A stretch of DNA of 8,601 nucleotides from contig JBKJTP010000178.1 in assembly GCA_046590195.1 (NCBI GenBank), positions 1 through 8,601 of the forward strand. The letters run 5' to 3'. This document shows positions 1-6,022 of this stretch, piece after piece (the first letter of the stretch is position 1; every line of letters starts with the position of its first letter). The notes beneath the pieces were generated by a model that did not search any database, was not told the DNA's origin, and worked only from the letters and a program-made list of their open reading frames with translations. The DNA is from JBKJTP01 sp046590195 (GTDB taxonomy: Bacteria; Bacteroidota; Ignavibacteria; Palsa-1295). A program made the translations under genes and the position numbers.

Positions 1-51
1 CACACGCATCCTGGTCGTTTGAAATACGTTAAAGAAATGATTTGGAGTTGA
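1..51 (+). CDS. Possible 3' end of an upstream gene (partial)
   Basis: Frame 1 is open from the left edge for 16 codons and stops at TGA 49-51, four bases before a terminator hairpin. The residues (HTHPGRLKYVKEMIWS) are not enough to name a family. A 16-codon open stretch occurs often by chance, and frame 3 is also open to a TAA at 30-32, so the frame is uncertain. The main support is the terminator just downstream, which implies that a plus-strand gene ends here. Confidence 0.35.
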   Translation, partial: HTHPGRLKYVKEMIWS

Positions 52-55
52 TCCA

Positions 56-85
56 AAAAACCCCTGCCTTATCGGGTTTTTCTTT
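56..85 (+). terminator. Rho-independent terminator of the upstream gene
   Basis: An 8-bp stem, AAAAACCC (56-63) with GGGTTTTT (74-81), closes a 10-nt loop and runs into a T-rich tail (77-85). The A-run on the 5' side would also let it work on the other strand. The GC core is only 3 bp, so strength is moderate. It separates the upstream gene from the region beginning near 90. Confidence 0.6.
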
Positions 86-101
86 GCCCATTCCTTATAT
101 T

Positions 102-169
102 GTGCGAGTGCTCCTCGTTCCGCAATGCGTAGCCGACCTGAGTCGCATTTCCATCGGGGCGCACTCGTG
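102..169 (+). repeat. Long imperfect inverted repeat (structured, unassigned)
   Basis: GCGAGTGC (104-111) pairs with GCACTCGT (161-168), with one G-T pair at the base. After a bulged C160 the stem continues with TCC (112-114) against GGG (157-159). Inside it, AATGCG (124-129) pairs exactly with CGCATT (144-149). The nested stem of about 11 plus 6 bp would fold either as RNA or, less likely, as a DNA cruciform. No coding function is evident and I do not recognise an RNA family. The strand is given as + only because both flanking terminators point that way. Confidence 0.35.
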
Positions 170-219
170 AAGCACTCTTATGTCAGGCGATTATTGTTTG
201 TATATTGGTGGCTCTCACT

Positions 220-268
220 ATGGGCACCTTGCACCCGCTGCGCTTTCACGCTGTGCATCCAAGCCCAT
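220..268 (+). repeat. Nested hairpin (structured, unassigned)
   Basis: Three stacked stems nest within 49 nt: ATGGGC (220-225) with GCCCAT (263-268), TGCAC (230-234) with GTGCA (253-257), and GCG (240-242) with CGC (249-251). They are separated by near-symmetric internal loops of 4-5 nt and then an asymmetric one. This arrangement is more typical of a folded RNA than of random sequence. It lies upstream of the promoter-like box at 416, so it would belong to a different or longer transcript than the candidate at 430-567. Confidence 0.3.
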
Positions 269-415
269 CCATGTTCTATGGCTCGGGAAACTGAAACGTT
301 GAAAACAAAGGACTTAGAGGGCGCAAATGTCGTGACCTGGCTGGGGATCGCTGGGTTTTACCACGTAGCCCCACATCTTTCCACAGGTTTTCGTACAGGC
401 CTCCCAAAAGTTTAC

Positions 416-423
416 TATATTTG
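416..423 (+). promoter_or_regulatory. Bacteroidota-type -7 promoter box TATATTTG
   Basis: TATATTTG fits TAnnTTTG, the -7 consensus of the Bacteroidota primary sigma factor. The only -33 candidate is an imperfect TTTTCG at 388-393, 22 nt upstream. Transcription would begin near 430. No gene start follows, but a chain of hairpins and a plus-strand terminator do, which is why I link it to the RNA candidate. A box this short can occur by chance. Confidence 0.4.
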
Positions 424-429
424 TATTGG

Positions 430-567
430 ACGCTAGGGGGAAGCCCTGCCGCGATCCTGGCCGTCACCGAAAACGGCTAGCTCTTGCCTCAGACCAGGGT
501 TCGCCCTATCTGCTCACAACCTACAATATTGCCCGGCTGAATTAGGAAGCAGCCGGGCTTTATTTAT
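430..567 (+). ncRNA. Candidate small structured RNA, family unknown
   Basis: This is the stretch between a promoter-like box (416-423) and a strong plus-strand terminator. Four hairpins can be drawn in order. AGGG 435-438 pairs with CCCT 444-447. CTGGCCGT 457-464 pairs with ACGGCTAG 473-480 (8 bp, one G-T). AGGG 496-499 pairs with CCCT 504-507 around a TTCG tetraloop. The terminator stem is 531-539 with 550-558. The stretch carries no plausible reading frame. The only coding gene nearby is the convergent thioredoxin gene, so the terminator needs some plus-strand transcript to serve. I looked for landmarks of tmRNA (TTCGA T-loop, tag reading frame), RNase P RNA (GAGGAAAGTCC), SRP RNA (GGAA-capped apical hairpin) and tRNA and found none that fit. 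The exact 5' end is a guess from the promoter box. It could instead be the 3' part of a longer RNA starting near 100. Confidence 0.4.
531..567 (+). terminator. Strong rho-independent terminator with no coding gene upstream
   Basis: GCCCGGCTG (531-539) pairs perfectly with CAGCCGGGC (550-558), a 9-bp GC-rich stem with a 10-nt loop, followed by TTTATTTATTT. The T-tract lies on the plus strand. In the minus direction the hairpin is followed only by AATATTG, so it would be a poorer terminator for the convergent thioredoxin operon, though it may act on both strands. No credible plus-strand protein gene precedes it. Confidence 0.75.
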
Positions 568-580
568 TTGGGCCCTCTTC

Positions 581-598
581 AAGGCTTCGTCAAGCCTT
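581..598 (-). repeat. 7-bp perfect inverted repeat just after the trx stop
   Basis: AAGGCTT (581-587) and AAGCCTT (592-598) flank a 4-nt spacer. On the minus strand the hairpin begins 6 nt past the thioredoxin stop codon and is followed by GAAGAGGG rather than a T-run, so it is not a standard intrinsic terminator. It could protect the 3' end of the mRNA or act together with the hairpin at 531-558. Confidence 0.4.
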
Positions 599-604
599 AT
601 TCTG

Positions 605-922
605 TTAACCTAACCGAGAAGCGAGTTCAGCTTTGAGCTGGTCGTAGTGGAGTGCTCCGGAGACGCGCCAGGAAACCTGCCCTTTACTAAAGAGTATCAG
701 CGTTGGGATGCCCTGGATCCCATACTCGGCGGCGAGCTGTGGCTTCTGGTCGACGTTGACCTTGATGACGGTGATCCGGCCTTTGAATTCCTGCGCGACC
801 TGCTTGATCACCGGTGCAAGCGTCTTGCATGGCCCGCACCACTCTGCCCAGAAGTCGACAAGTATCGGTAGCTGGTGCGTCCTGATCAGCTCATCAAATG
901 CAGTAGGGAGGGTATTCGACAT
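605..922 (-). CDS. trxA: Thioredoxin
   Basis: Cytoplasmic dithiol-disulfide oxidoreductase of 105 residues, close to the usual 105-110 of thioredoxin 1. The redox motif WCGPC lies at residues 28-32 (Cys29 and Cys32), within the expected VDFWAEWCGPC context after the second strand. The cis-proline loop is Gly71-Ile72-Pro73-Thr74. There is no signal peptide and no extra domain, so this is a free-standing thioredoxin and not a TlpA or DsbA relative. It would be reduced by NADPH-thioredoxin reductase and supply electrons to peroxiredoxins, reductases and other thiol enzymes. The start is ATG at 920-922, 8 nt after the stop of the OsmC gene, making it the last gene of hflX-osmC-trx. No strong Shine-Dalgarno is visible. 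Gene identity is very secure. Whether it is the main cellular thioredoxin is not known from this window. Confidence 0.97.
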   Translation of the reverse strand: MSNTLPTAFDELIRTHQLPILVDFWAEWCGPCKTLAPVIKQVAQEFKGRITVIKVNVDQKPQLAAEYGIQGIPTLILFSKGQVSWRVSGALHYDQLKAELASRLG

Positions 923-930
923 AAAGAGAA

Positions 931-1389
931 CTACAAGGACTGTCCAGCCCGCTCGATGTCGGAGAGCGAAGACTCTCGGGAGATCTGTGACTCGTAAGTA
1001 ACGGTTGCTCCAGCGAGCTTGAGGGTATTGGTGATCGTGCAGTACTTCTCGTCGCTGAGCGCAATGCTGTAATCGAGCTCTTCTTGCGTTACGTCCGGCG
1101 AGGTCAAGCGCATGATCATATGTACCTTCGTAAAGATGCGCGGGTGCTCCTCGCGTCGCTCGCCTTCGAGTTCGACGCTGAAGCCGATCACATTCTTCCT
1201 GCGCTTCTGGAGCATCGGGACGATGTCCATGATCATGCAGGCACCGGCTGCCTGGAGCATGTGCTCGACCGGGCTTGGTGCGGAAGCCAACCCGCCGCCC
1301 TTAACGCTTGTATCGAACATGGCTTCGTGGCCAGCTTCAGTGGTGCCTCTTGAGCGGACACCTTGATCGAGAGAGACAATTACTTTCAT
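931..1389 (-). CDS. OsmC/Ohr-family thiol protein
   Basis: A 152-residue OsmC-like protein, the usual size. The two family cysteines are present: Cys51 in the helix motif AAGACMIMDIV and Cys117 in SDEKYCTITNTL. Related OsmC and Ohr proteins reduce organic hydroperoxides with this pair. Many OsmC-like paralogues of the YhfA type have the same fold without a proven substrate, and the Leu-Ser-Asp-Glu-Lys-Tyr-Cys block resembles that subgroup. The protein is cytoplasmic and probably a dimer. The start is ATG at 1387-1389, 2 nt after the hflX stop, so translation is almost certainly coupled. Thioredoxin follows 8 nt downstream. The order suggests a stress or redox operon. Ohr enzymes are classically reduced by lipoylated proteins rather than thioredoxin, so the thioredoxin neighbour is suggestive only. 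I leave the symbol blank because OsmC, Ohr and YhfA-type members cannot be told apart here. Confidence 0.93.
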   Translation of the reverse strand: MKVIVSLDQGVRSRGTTEAGHEAMFDTSVKGGGLASAPSPVEHMLQAAGACMIMDIVPMLQKRRKNVIGFSVELEGERREEHPRIFTKVHMIMRLTSPDVTQEELDYSIALSDEKYCTITNTLKLAGATVTYESQISRESSLSDIERAGQSL

Positions 1390-1391
1390 GG

Positions 1392-2714
1392 TTATGCTGC
1401 GTTAGCGATCAAGCGCTCTATGCGCTCGCGGTTGCGAGAGTGTACGCGAAGCTTGAGGCGTACGTTTGTGTCGTTGTAGATGCGCTCGGTGACCTCGCCA
1501 AGCTCGTGCAAGCGCGATGCGATCTCGTAATGTTCGAGCGGTATCTCCACTGTGATCTCGAACGAGTCCTCGGTGATCACTTTCTCGATCTCCTCGCGCA
1601 ATTGGTTGATGCCGATACCACGCTCGGCCGATACGAATACAGCATGCGGATATTGCTCGCGCAGCGAAGCCATTAGGCCTCGTCCGGCTGTTGGATCCTC
1701 CACGGTATCGAGCTGATCGATCTTGTTAAAGACCATGATGACCGGCTTCTCATCGACGTTCAATTCTTTCAGCGTCGCCTTTACCGTTTCGATCTGCTCC
1801 TCGAATTGAGGATGGGAGATATCGACAACGTGGAGCAGGATGTCGGCTTCCTCGGCTTCGCTAAGCGTGGTTCGGAATGATGCGACGAGCTTCGTTGGAA
1901 GCTTGCGAATGAATCCGACTGTGTCAGTTACAAGCGCCTTGCGTCCATGTGAGAGCTCGACAGCGCGTGTCGTCGCATCGAGTGTTGCGAAGAGACGGTT
2001 CTCGACGAACACGTTCGCCGTCTTATCAGAAGCGAACACATTCAGTAAGCTCGACTTGCCAACGTTCGTGTAGCCGACAAGTGCTACGCGCGTAAGCTCG
2101 TTGTTGCGTCCAGCACGGCGTGTCTGTTGCTGTTGTTCGATGTCAGCGAGCTTCTCACGCAGATGTGAGATGCGCGTGCGTACGATGCGTCGATCGGTCT
2201 CGATCTGCGTTTCACCAGGGCCCTTGGTACCGATACCACCGTATTGCTTGGACAAGTGGGTCCATGCTCGTGTGAGTCGTGGCAGCATGTACTCGAGCTG
2301 CGCCAGTTCGATCTGCGTCTTAGCTTCGCGAGTACGAGCACGAGATGCGAAAATGTCCAGGATCAAAGCGCTGCGATCGAGGATCTTGACCTTGAGTTCG
2401 CGCTCGAGGTTGCGGATCTGCACCGGCGATAGATCGTCATCGAAGATGACCATCTGCAGCCCTAGCATCTCGACGTGGGTAGCTAGCTCTTCAACCTTAC
2501 CCTTACCGAGATAGAGAGCTCCATCCGGCTTCGCCCGCTCTTGCGTCATGCGAAAAAGGACGTCGGCTCCTGCGGTGTCGGCCAGGAGAGCGAGCTCGTT
2601 GAGGTGCTCGCTGGCAGTGAGCCTGCCGGCTGCGTCGGTCTGGGTTATGAGCGAAACAAGGCCAGCGCGTTCGCGTGGCTTATTGGTCTCAAAAAATTGG
2701 AGAGTCTCTTTCAA
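1392..2714 (-). CDS. hflX: GTPase HflX, ribosome-splitting factor
   Basis: A 440-residue Obg-HflX superfamily GTPase that binds the 50S subunit and splits stalled or heat-damaged ribosomes. The N-terminal HflX domain covers about residues 15-200 and contains the signature KGPGETQIETDRR (164-176), with the helical linker after it holding a short glutamine run (194-197). The G domain follows: G1 GYTNVGKS (214-221), G2-type TLDATTR (244-250), G3 DTVG (264-267), G4 NKID (330-333) and G5 SAE (362-364). A C-terminal alpha/beta segment of about 60 residues completes it, so the protein looks full length. The predicted start is TTG at 2712-2714: an in-frame TAG lies 9 nt upstream and the next Met is residue 56, inside the conserved N-domain. 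The downstream osmC and trx genes are tightly packed. The 88-nt gap to the SDR gene holds a 5-bp hairpin (2776-2790) but no T-run, so read-through from upstream is possible. Confidence 0.97.
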   Translation of the reverse strand: MKETLQFFETNKPRERAGLVSLITQTDAAGRLTASEHLNELALLADTAGADVLFRMTQERAKPDGALYLGKGKVEELATHVEMLGLQMVIFDDDLSPVQIRNLERELKVKILDRSALILDIFASRARTREAKTQIELAQLEYMLPRLTRAWTHLSKQYGGIGTKGPGETQIETDRRIVRTRISHLREKLADIEQQQQTRRAGRNNELTRVALVGYTNVGKSSLLNVFASDKTANVFVENRLFATLDATTRAVELSHGRKALVTDTVGFIRKLPTKLVASFRTTLSEAEEADILLHVVDISHPQFEEQIETVKATLKELNVDEKPVIMVFNKIDQLDTVEDPTAGRGLMASLREQYPHAVFVSAERGIGINQLREEIEKVITEDSFEITVEIPLEHYEIASRLHELGEVTERIYNDTNVRLKLRVHSRNRERIERLIANAA

Positions 2715-2802
2715 TAGGTTCTATGTGTGCCGAATGCTGGCGAAGGATTCTTACGCTATGCTAAGGGGGATGTTGCGAGAATAGCTCTCGGACAGAAAGT
2801 AT

Positions 2803-3573
2803 TTAATCAAGAAGCACGCCATGGGCGTCAACAGCTTTACCGGAATAGACGGCCGATCTCAGCATTTCGGAGACGGTATTGGCGATCTCTTCGGGTTCGA
2901 TGAGCCGGCCCTCCTTGTTGAATTTCGCTAGATCTGCCTCGGCTTCCTCAGCAGATCTGCCAGTCCTCGCCGTAATGTTTTGAACGCTTGCCGCGACGAT
3001 ACTCGTCCGTACAAAGCCAGGACAGATCGCGTTGACGGTGATCCCGTTACGCTCCAGCTCCTTGGCAAGGGCACGGGTCAGTCCCAAAACGCCATGCTTA
3101 CTTGCAGTATATGCAACGGTGTAAGCGAAGCCTTCCATCGCTGCTGTCGACGCAATGTTAATGATCGAGCCATTACCATGCTTCTTCATCGATGGGACAA
3201 TAGCACGGCAAAGATAGAAGGGACCAGAGAGATTGGTAGCGATCGTGCGATACCATAGATCATCGTCAGTGTTTTCAAGCTTCTCGCTCGGTGCTACACC
3301 AGCATTGTTGATGAGGATCGAGATTGGGCCAACTTCTTTCGTTACGCGCTGCTCTAGCAGATCGACATCAAGCGATGAAGTGACGTCGCAAGCATAAGCG
3401 TGCGCAACGTTGCGAGCAGCGGTTAGCTCCTTCTTGACCTCATTGATCTCACTAGTAGTCCTTGCTACGAGTACAACGATGTATCCATCGTGAGCAAGCT
3501 TTTGTGCGATCGCTTTACCAATGCCTCGACCTGCGCCTGTGATGAGTGCGATCTTCGCTGATGTCTTAGCCAT
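2803..3573 (-). CDS. Classical SDR oxidoreductase (3-oxoacyl reductase or 3-hydroxyacyl dehydrogenase-like)
   Basis: A 256-residue classical short-chain dehydrogenase/reductase. It has the nucleotide motif TGAGRGIG (12-19), Asp63 for the adenine ring, NNAG (89-92) and the tetrad Asn114, Ser142, Tyr155, Lys159, followed by NAICPGFVRT. Arg16 in the glycine motif and Arg38 after the second strand favour NADPH over NAD. The fold and motifs match FabG/PhaB-like 3-oxoacyl reductases and 3-hydroxyacyl-CoA dehydrogenases; the substrate cannot be read from sequence. The C-terminus ends in GKAVDAHGVLLD rather than the common hydrophobic-DGG ending, a mild deviation. The start is ATG at 3571-3573, overlapping the end of the asparaginase gene by 8 nt (ATGGCTAA), so the two are co-transcribed and probably translationally coupled. 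A sepiapterin-reductase role was considered because pterin genes lie nearby, but the sequence looks like a general acyl reductase. Confidence 0.93.
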   Translation of the reverse strand: MAKTSAKIALITGAGRGIGKAIAQKLAHDGYIVVLVARTTSEINEVKKELTAARNVAHAYACDVTSSLDVDLLEQRVTKEVGPISILINNAGVAPSEKLENTDDDLWYRTIATNLSGPFYLCRAIVPSMKKHGNGSIINIASTAAMEGFAYTVAYTASKHGVLGLTRALAKELERNGITVNAICPGFVRTSIVAASVQNITARTGRSAEEAEADLAKFNKEGRLIEPEEIANTVSEMLRSAVYSGKAVDAHGVLLD

Positions 3574-4543
3574 TGACTGCGGAGTAACCTAATGAAGAAC
3601 AGTCGTAGAGCGTATTTTCTTGCGTCGAAGTTGCGGCTGTGAACTGGAAACCGGATCGCAAACTGCGTGATGACCACACGCCATCTGCTCGAATGACCAA
3701 TAGTCCCACTTGCACGTTGTCGTTGATGTGTGGATCTTGCGCGATTCTTTTGACTGCATTCTGTAGCGCTACATCCGGTTCAATGCCTTGACGTATCTGC
3801 TCGACGATGTGAAACGTCGAGCAGGCTCGCATAACGAATTCACCGTTGCCAGTAGCTACTGCCGCAGCAACCTTGCCGTCAACGAACAGACCCGAACCAA
3901 TGATCGGTGAGTCTCCTACACGGCCATGCTTCTTGAATGCAAGTCCGCTCGTGGTGCAGGCTCCTGCTAGTCGGCCTTCCTTATCAATACCAATAAGTCC
4001 TATGGTGTCGTGCGATTCGTTAAGCGATTCGCGATCGATCTCCCTTAAGTTGCCTGACTGATCGATCTCCTCGAATGTGTATTCATGCTCACCTTCGGTA
4101 GCCCTTCGCAAGCGGACGCGAAGTCGATTGGGATGCTGCTTCCAAGTCTCGAAGAGCGCTCTCGCCTTGTCCGTCATGAGGTCGCTTTTCTCGAAGCCTT
4201 CTGCCTCCGCGAACATCTCCGCGCCTGAACCAGCGAGCATGATGTATCCTGTCTTCTCCATGACACGACGCGCCAGACCAATGGCATTCTCATAATTCTG
4301 GACGAAGCAGACCGCTCCGCACTTACCCTCGTGATCCATAATGCTGGCATCAAGGCTAACGACCCCGAAGTCGTCTGGGATACCACCTTTACCAACCGAC
4401 ATACAGGTGAGGTCGGCCTCGCAATAGCGGGCGCCGGCCTCTACGGCATCAAGCGAGGACTTGCCAGATTCGAGCAGTTCACGCACTACCTGATTTGGTT
4501 GGAAGCCGTGCTTCCAGGTGGACATTGAAACGAATGTTTTCAA
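3566..4543 (-). CDS. Glycosylasparaginase / N4-(beta-N-acetylglucosaminyl)-L-asparaginase (Ntn hydrolase)
   Basis: A 325-residue family 2 asparaginase of the aspartylglucosaminidase branch. These enzymes cleave the amide between N-acetylglucosamine and asparagine; some members act on other asparagine or isoaspartyl derivatives. The protein should self-cut between Asp179 and Thr180 in SHDTIG, exposing Thr180 as the N-terminal nucleophile. Other active-site positions match the human enzyme: Trp10 in STW, Thr198, Arg208 and Asp211 in HGRVGDSP, and Thr231-Gly232 in ATGNG. SVGKGG and the DAVEAG block in the alpha chain are also present. No signal peptide is visible, so unlike the secreted Elizabethkingia enzyme this copy is predicted to be cytoplasmic. 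The predicted start is TTG at 4541-4543. The alternative ATG at 4523-4525 (residue 7) would remove most of the first strand that leads into STW, so TTG is preferred. It is the first gene of the minus-strand block. Confidence 0.93.
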   Translation of the reverse strand: MKTFVSMSTWKHGFQPNQVVRELLESGKSSLDAVEAGARYCEADLTCMSVGKGGIPDDFGVVSLDASIMDHEGKCGAVCFVQNYENAIGLARRVMEKTGYIMLAGSGAEMFAEAEGFEKSDLMTDKARALFETWKQHPNRLRVRLRRATEGEHEYTFEEIDQSGNLREIDRESLNESHDTIGLIGIDKEGRLAGACTTSGLAFKKHGRVGDSPIIGSGLFVDGKVAAAVATGNGEFVMRACSTFHIVEQIRQGIEPDVALQNAVKRIAQDPHINDNVQVGLLVIRADGVWSSRSLRSGFQFTAATSTQENTLYDCSSLGYSAVNG

Positions 4544-4578
4544 GCGATCTGAAGATTGATGGATCTCGCCGAGAGATA

Positions 4579-4586
4579 CAAAATTA
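4579..4586 (-). promoter_or_regulatory. Bacteroidota-type -7 box for the asparaginase-SDR unit
   Basis: On the minus strand this reads TAATTTTG, a full match to TAnnTTTG. Transcription would begin near 4572, giving a leader of about 30 nt before the TTG start at 4543. No good -33 TTTG is seen at the expected distance. A TTGACC upstream is only 9 nt (from its TTG) from the box, which is too close for a standard -35. Placement in the divergent gap supports it. Confidence 0.45.
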
Positions 4587-4639
4587 CGACCTGGTCAACT
4601 CTTCTTCTTGGGATTTTGTAAGCTTTTCCGAGAAAGCCA

Positions 4640-5974
4640 TTGCCCTGCGTCTCTCCCGAATTGAACACACCCAAAAAGCATCTCTATCTGGCGCTGTTGC
4701 TGGCCCTTCTCGCAAGGCTTGCTATGTATCCGCTTTCCGGAATCGAAAGACCCGCGTTCTTCGAGTACGGAGACATCGCATCCAATTTGGTAGCCGGGAA
4801 TGGTTACTCGATCGTCCATTGGATAGCCGACACTACCCTAACAGTACCAAGTGCTTGGATGCCGCCTGGCCAGGTCCTAGTGACAACTGGTTTCTTTGCC
4901 GTATTCGGAGAGGGCGCTGGTGCAAATCATCTGATCTTTCTACTTAATGCCCTACTAGGAACTGCGGCTGTGTATGTTCTTGGCAGGTGCACAGGAATGA
5001 TCACTGAAAGTGGGTCCTACGAGACAGTCGCGTTGTATGCAGCGGCATTATTCCCACCATTTATCAGTGCTGCCTCGACGTGGGGAATTGCATCGAGCGT
5101 CTTGTTACTGAACTCGCTCGTGATCTATCGAGCGCTGCTCTTCTCACGCGCCATCTTGGCCCGTCATCGTCTATTGCGTGAAAGTATTTACTTCGGGTTG
5201 ATTGCAGGAGTACTCGCCCTCTTTCGCGCGGAGGCGCCATTGACTATCGCATTCATACTGCTCGGCATGCTGATCTTTCACCGGGAGCAGATGCCGCGTG
5301 ATCTGAAGTATCTGGTGGCGTCCGGCCTCATGATGCTTGCAGTTCTGAGTCCCTGGTTGATCTATAATTACGTTCGCTTCGATACGCTGATACTTGGCAG
5401 CACGAGCGGCGGATATAACCTCTGGCGAGGCAACAATCCGATCGCTAGCGGCGGCGGTTGGACCTCCAGCGACTCAGTCGTGCTGCCTACCCGCGAGCTC
5501 CAGCAGGATATTTGGCAGAACATCGGGCATGTTGAGCCATTGGATTTCGAACGTGCATACAACTCGGAGTTAGCAAAGGAAGCCGTCTCTTGGATCAGGG
5601 AGGATCCAAGCCGAGCATTACTCCTTTCGCTCAAAAAAGGGCTGATAATATGGACGGTCGATCTTTACCATCCAAGCAAGCTGAAATACATATACGGTTT
5701 GTTTCAGATCGGGGCAATCCTCCTAGCTAGCTACGGTCTCCTGAGTCTGAGAAATCGGGGATTGGCCGTAGAAATTCGCCGGTGGCTCTGGATCGCTGGC
5801 GGAGCCTGCGTGGCGGCCACCCTACTAACGATGGTATTCTTCAGCCTGCCCAGGTATCAGATCTTCCTTGTCGGACTATATTTCCCTCTGGTGGCTATTG
5901 GGATGCATTCACTCCTGCAAAAGTGGGGTCTGGTCAAGGACAGTTTAGCGCCCTCTATCCAGAGTAAGAATTAG
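4640..5974 (+). CDS. Polytopic membrane glycosyltransferase, GT39/ArnT-like (GT-C fold)
   Basis: A 444-residue integral membrane protein with about ten to twelve hydrophobic segments, roughly at residues 15-31, 76-90, 98-115, 128-147, 149-167, 183-213, 224-243, 349-369, 381-402 and 404-425. The first extracytoplasmic loop has the acidic motif FEYGDIASNLVAGNGYS, with Glu42 and Asp45 as candidate catalytic or metal-binding acids, as in PMT/ArnT enzymes. WMPPGQ (73-78), FRAEAP (195-200), SPWLIYNYVRF and LWRGNNP (261-267) match the pattern of bacterial dolichyl-phosphate-mannosyltransferase-like proteins. Such enzymes move a sugar from a polyprenyl-phosphate carrier to lipid, protein or glycan outside the membrane; donor and acceptor are unknown here. 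The reading frame opens after a TAA at 4619-4621 and contains no ATG nearby, so the start is TTG 4640 (with weak GAGAAAG upstream) or TTG 4661. It is first in the plus-strand block, 48 nt before the PTPS gene, with which it shares no obvious function. Confidence 0.85.
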   Translation: MPCVSPELNTPKKHLYLALLLALLARLAMYPLSGIERPAFFEYGDIASNLVAGNGYSIVHWIADTTLTVPSAWMPPGQVLVTTGFFAVFGEGAGANHLIFLLNALLGTAAVYVLGRCTGMITESGSYETVALYAAALFPPFISAASTWGIASSVLLLNSLVIYRALLFSRAILARHRLLRESIYFGLIAGVLALFRAEAPLTIAFILLGMLIFHREQMPRDLKYLVASGLMMLAVLSPWLIYNYVRFDTLILGSTSGGYNLWRGNNPIASGGGWTSSDSVVLPTRELQQDIWQNIGHVEPLDFERAYNSELAKEAVSWIREDPSRALLLSLKKGLIIWTVDLYHPSKLKYIYGLFQIGAILLASYGLLSLRNRGLAVEIRRWLWIAGGACVAATLLTMVFFSLPRYQIFLVGLYFPLVAIGMHSLLQKWGLVKDSLAPSIQSKN

Positions 5975-6022
5975 CTGCCCCCGTACTGCGTTCTCTACCC
6001 TCATCACAGACAAGGCAACGGC

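Noticed and set aside
378..385. TTTCCACA, resembling a DnaA box
   Set aside because: It is one imperfect copy with no cluster, no AT-rich unwinding region and no dnaA or dnaN nearby, so there is no support for an origin.
125..436. A plus-strand open frame of 103 codons in the non-coding stretch
   Set aside because: The residue composition is unlike a normal protein (many Cys, Trp, Arg and His, no domain pattern). It has no Shine-Dalgarno and overlaps both the nested stems and the promoter-like box. I read it as chance.
545..554. GGAAGCAGCC, resembling the conserved apical segment of SRP RNA
   Set aside because: The matching 5' side (GTCAGG type) and a GGAA tetraloop in the right position are missing. 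The string is part of the terminator loop and stem.
2776..2790. Hairpin CGAGA/TCTCG between the SDR gene and hflX as a terminator
   Set aside because: The stem is only 5 bp and no T-run follows on the minus strand, so I do not call a terminator.
2803..3573. The SDR as a sepiapterin reductase completing a biopterin pathway with the nearby PTPS and folE
   Set aside because: It is in a different, divergently transcribed operon, and its motifs (NAICPGFVRT, acyl-reductase-like core) fit general FabG/3-hydroxyacyl dehydrogenases. It is not excluded but is unsupported.
4495..4947. A 150-codon plus-strand frame overlapping the start of the glycosyltransferase
   Set aside because: It overlaps both the asparaginase start and the membrane-protein frame, and its translation lacks any domain pattern. 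The hydrophobic segments and GT-C motifs are in the other frame.
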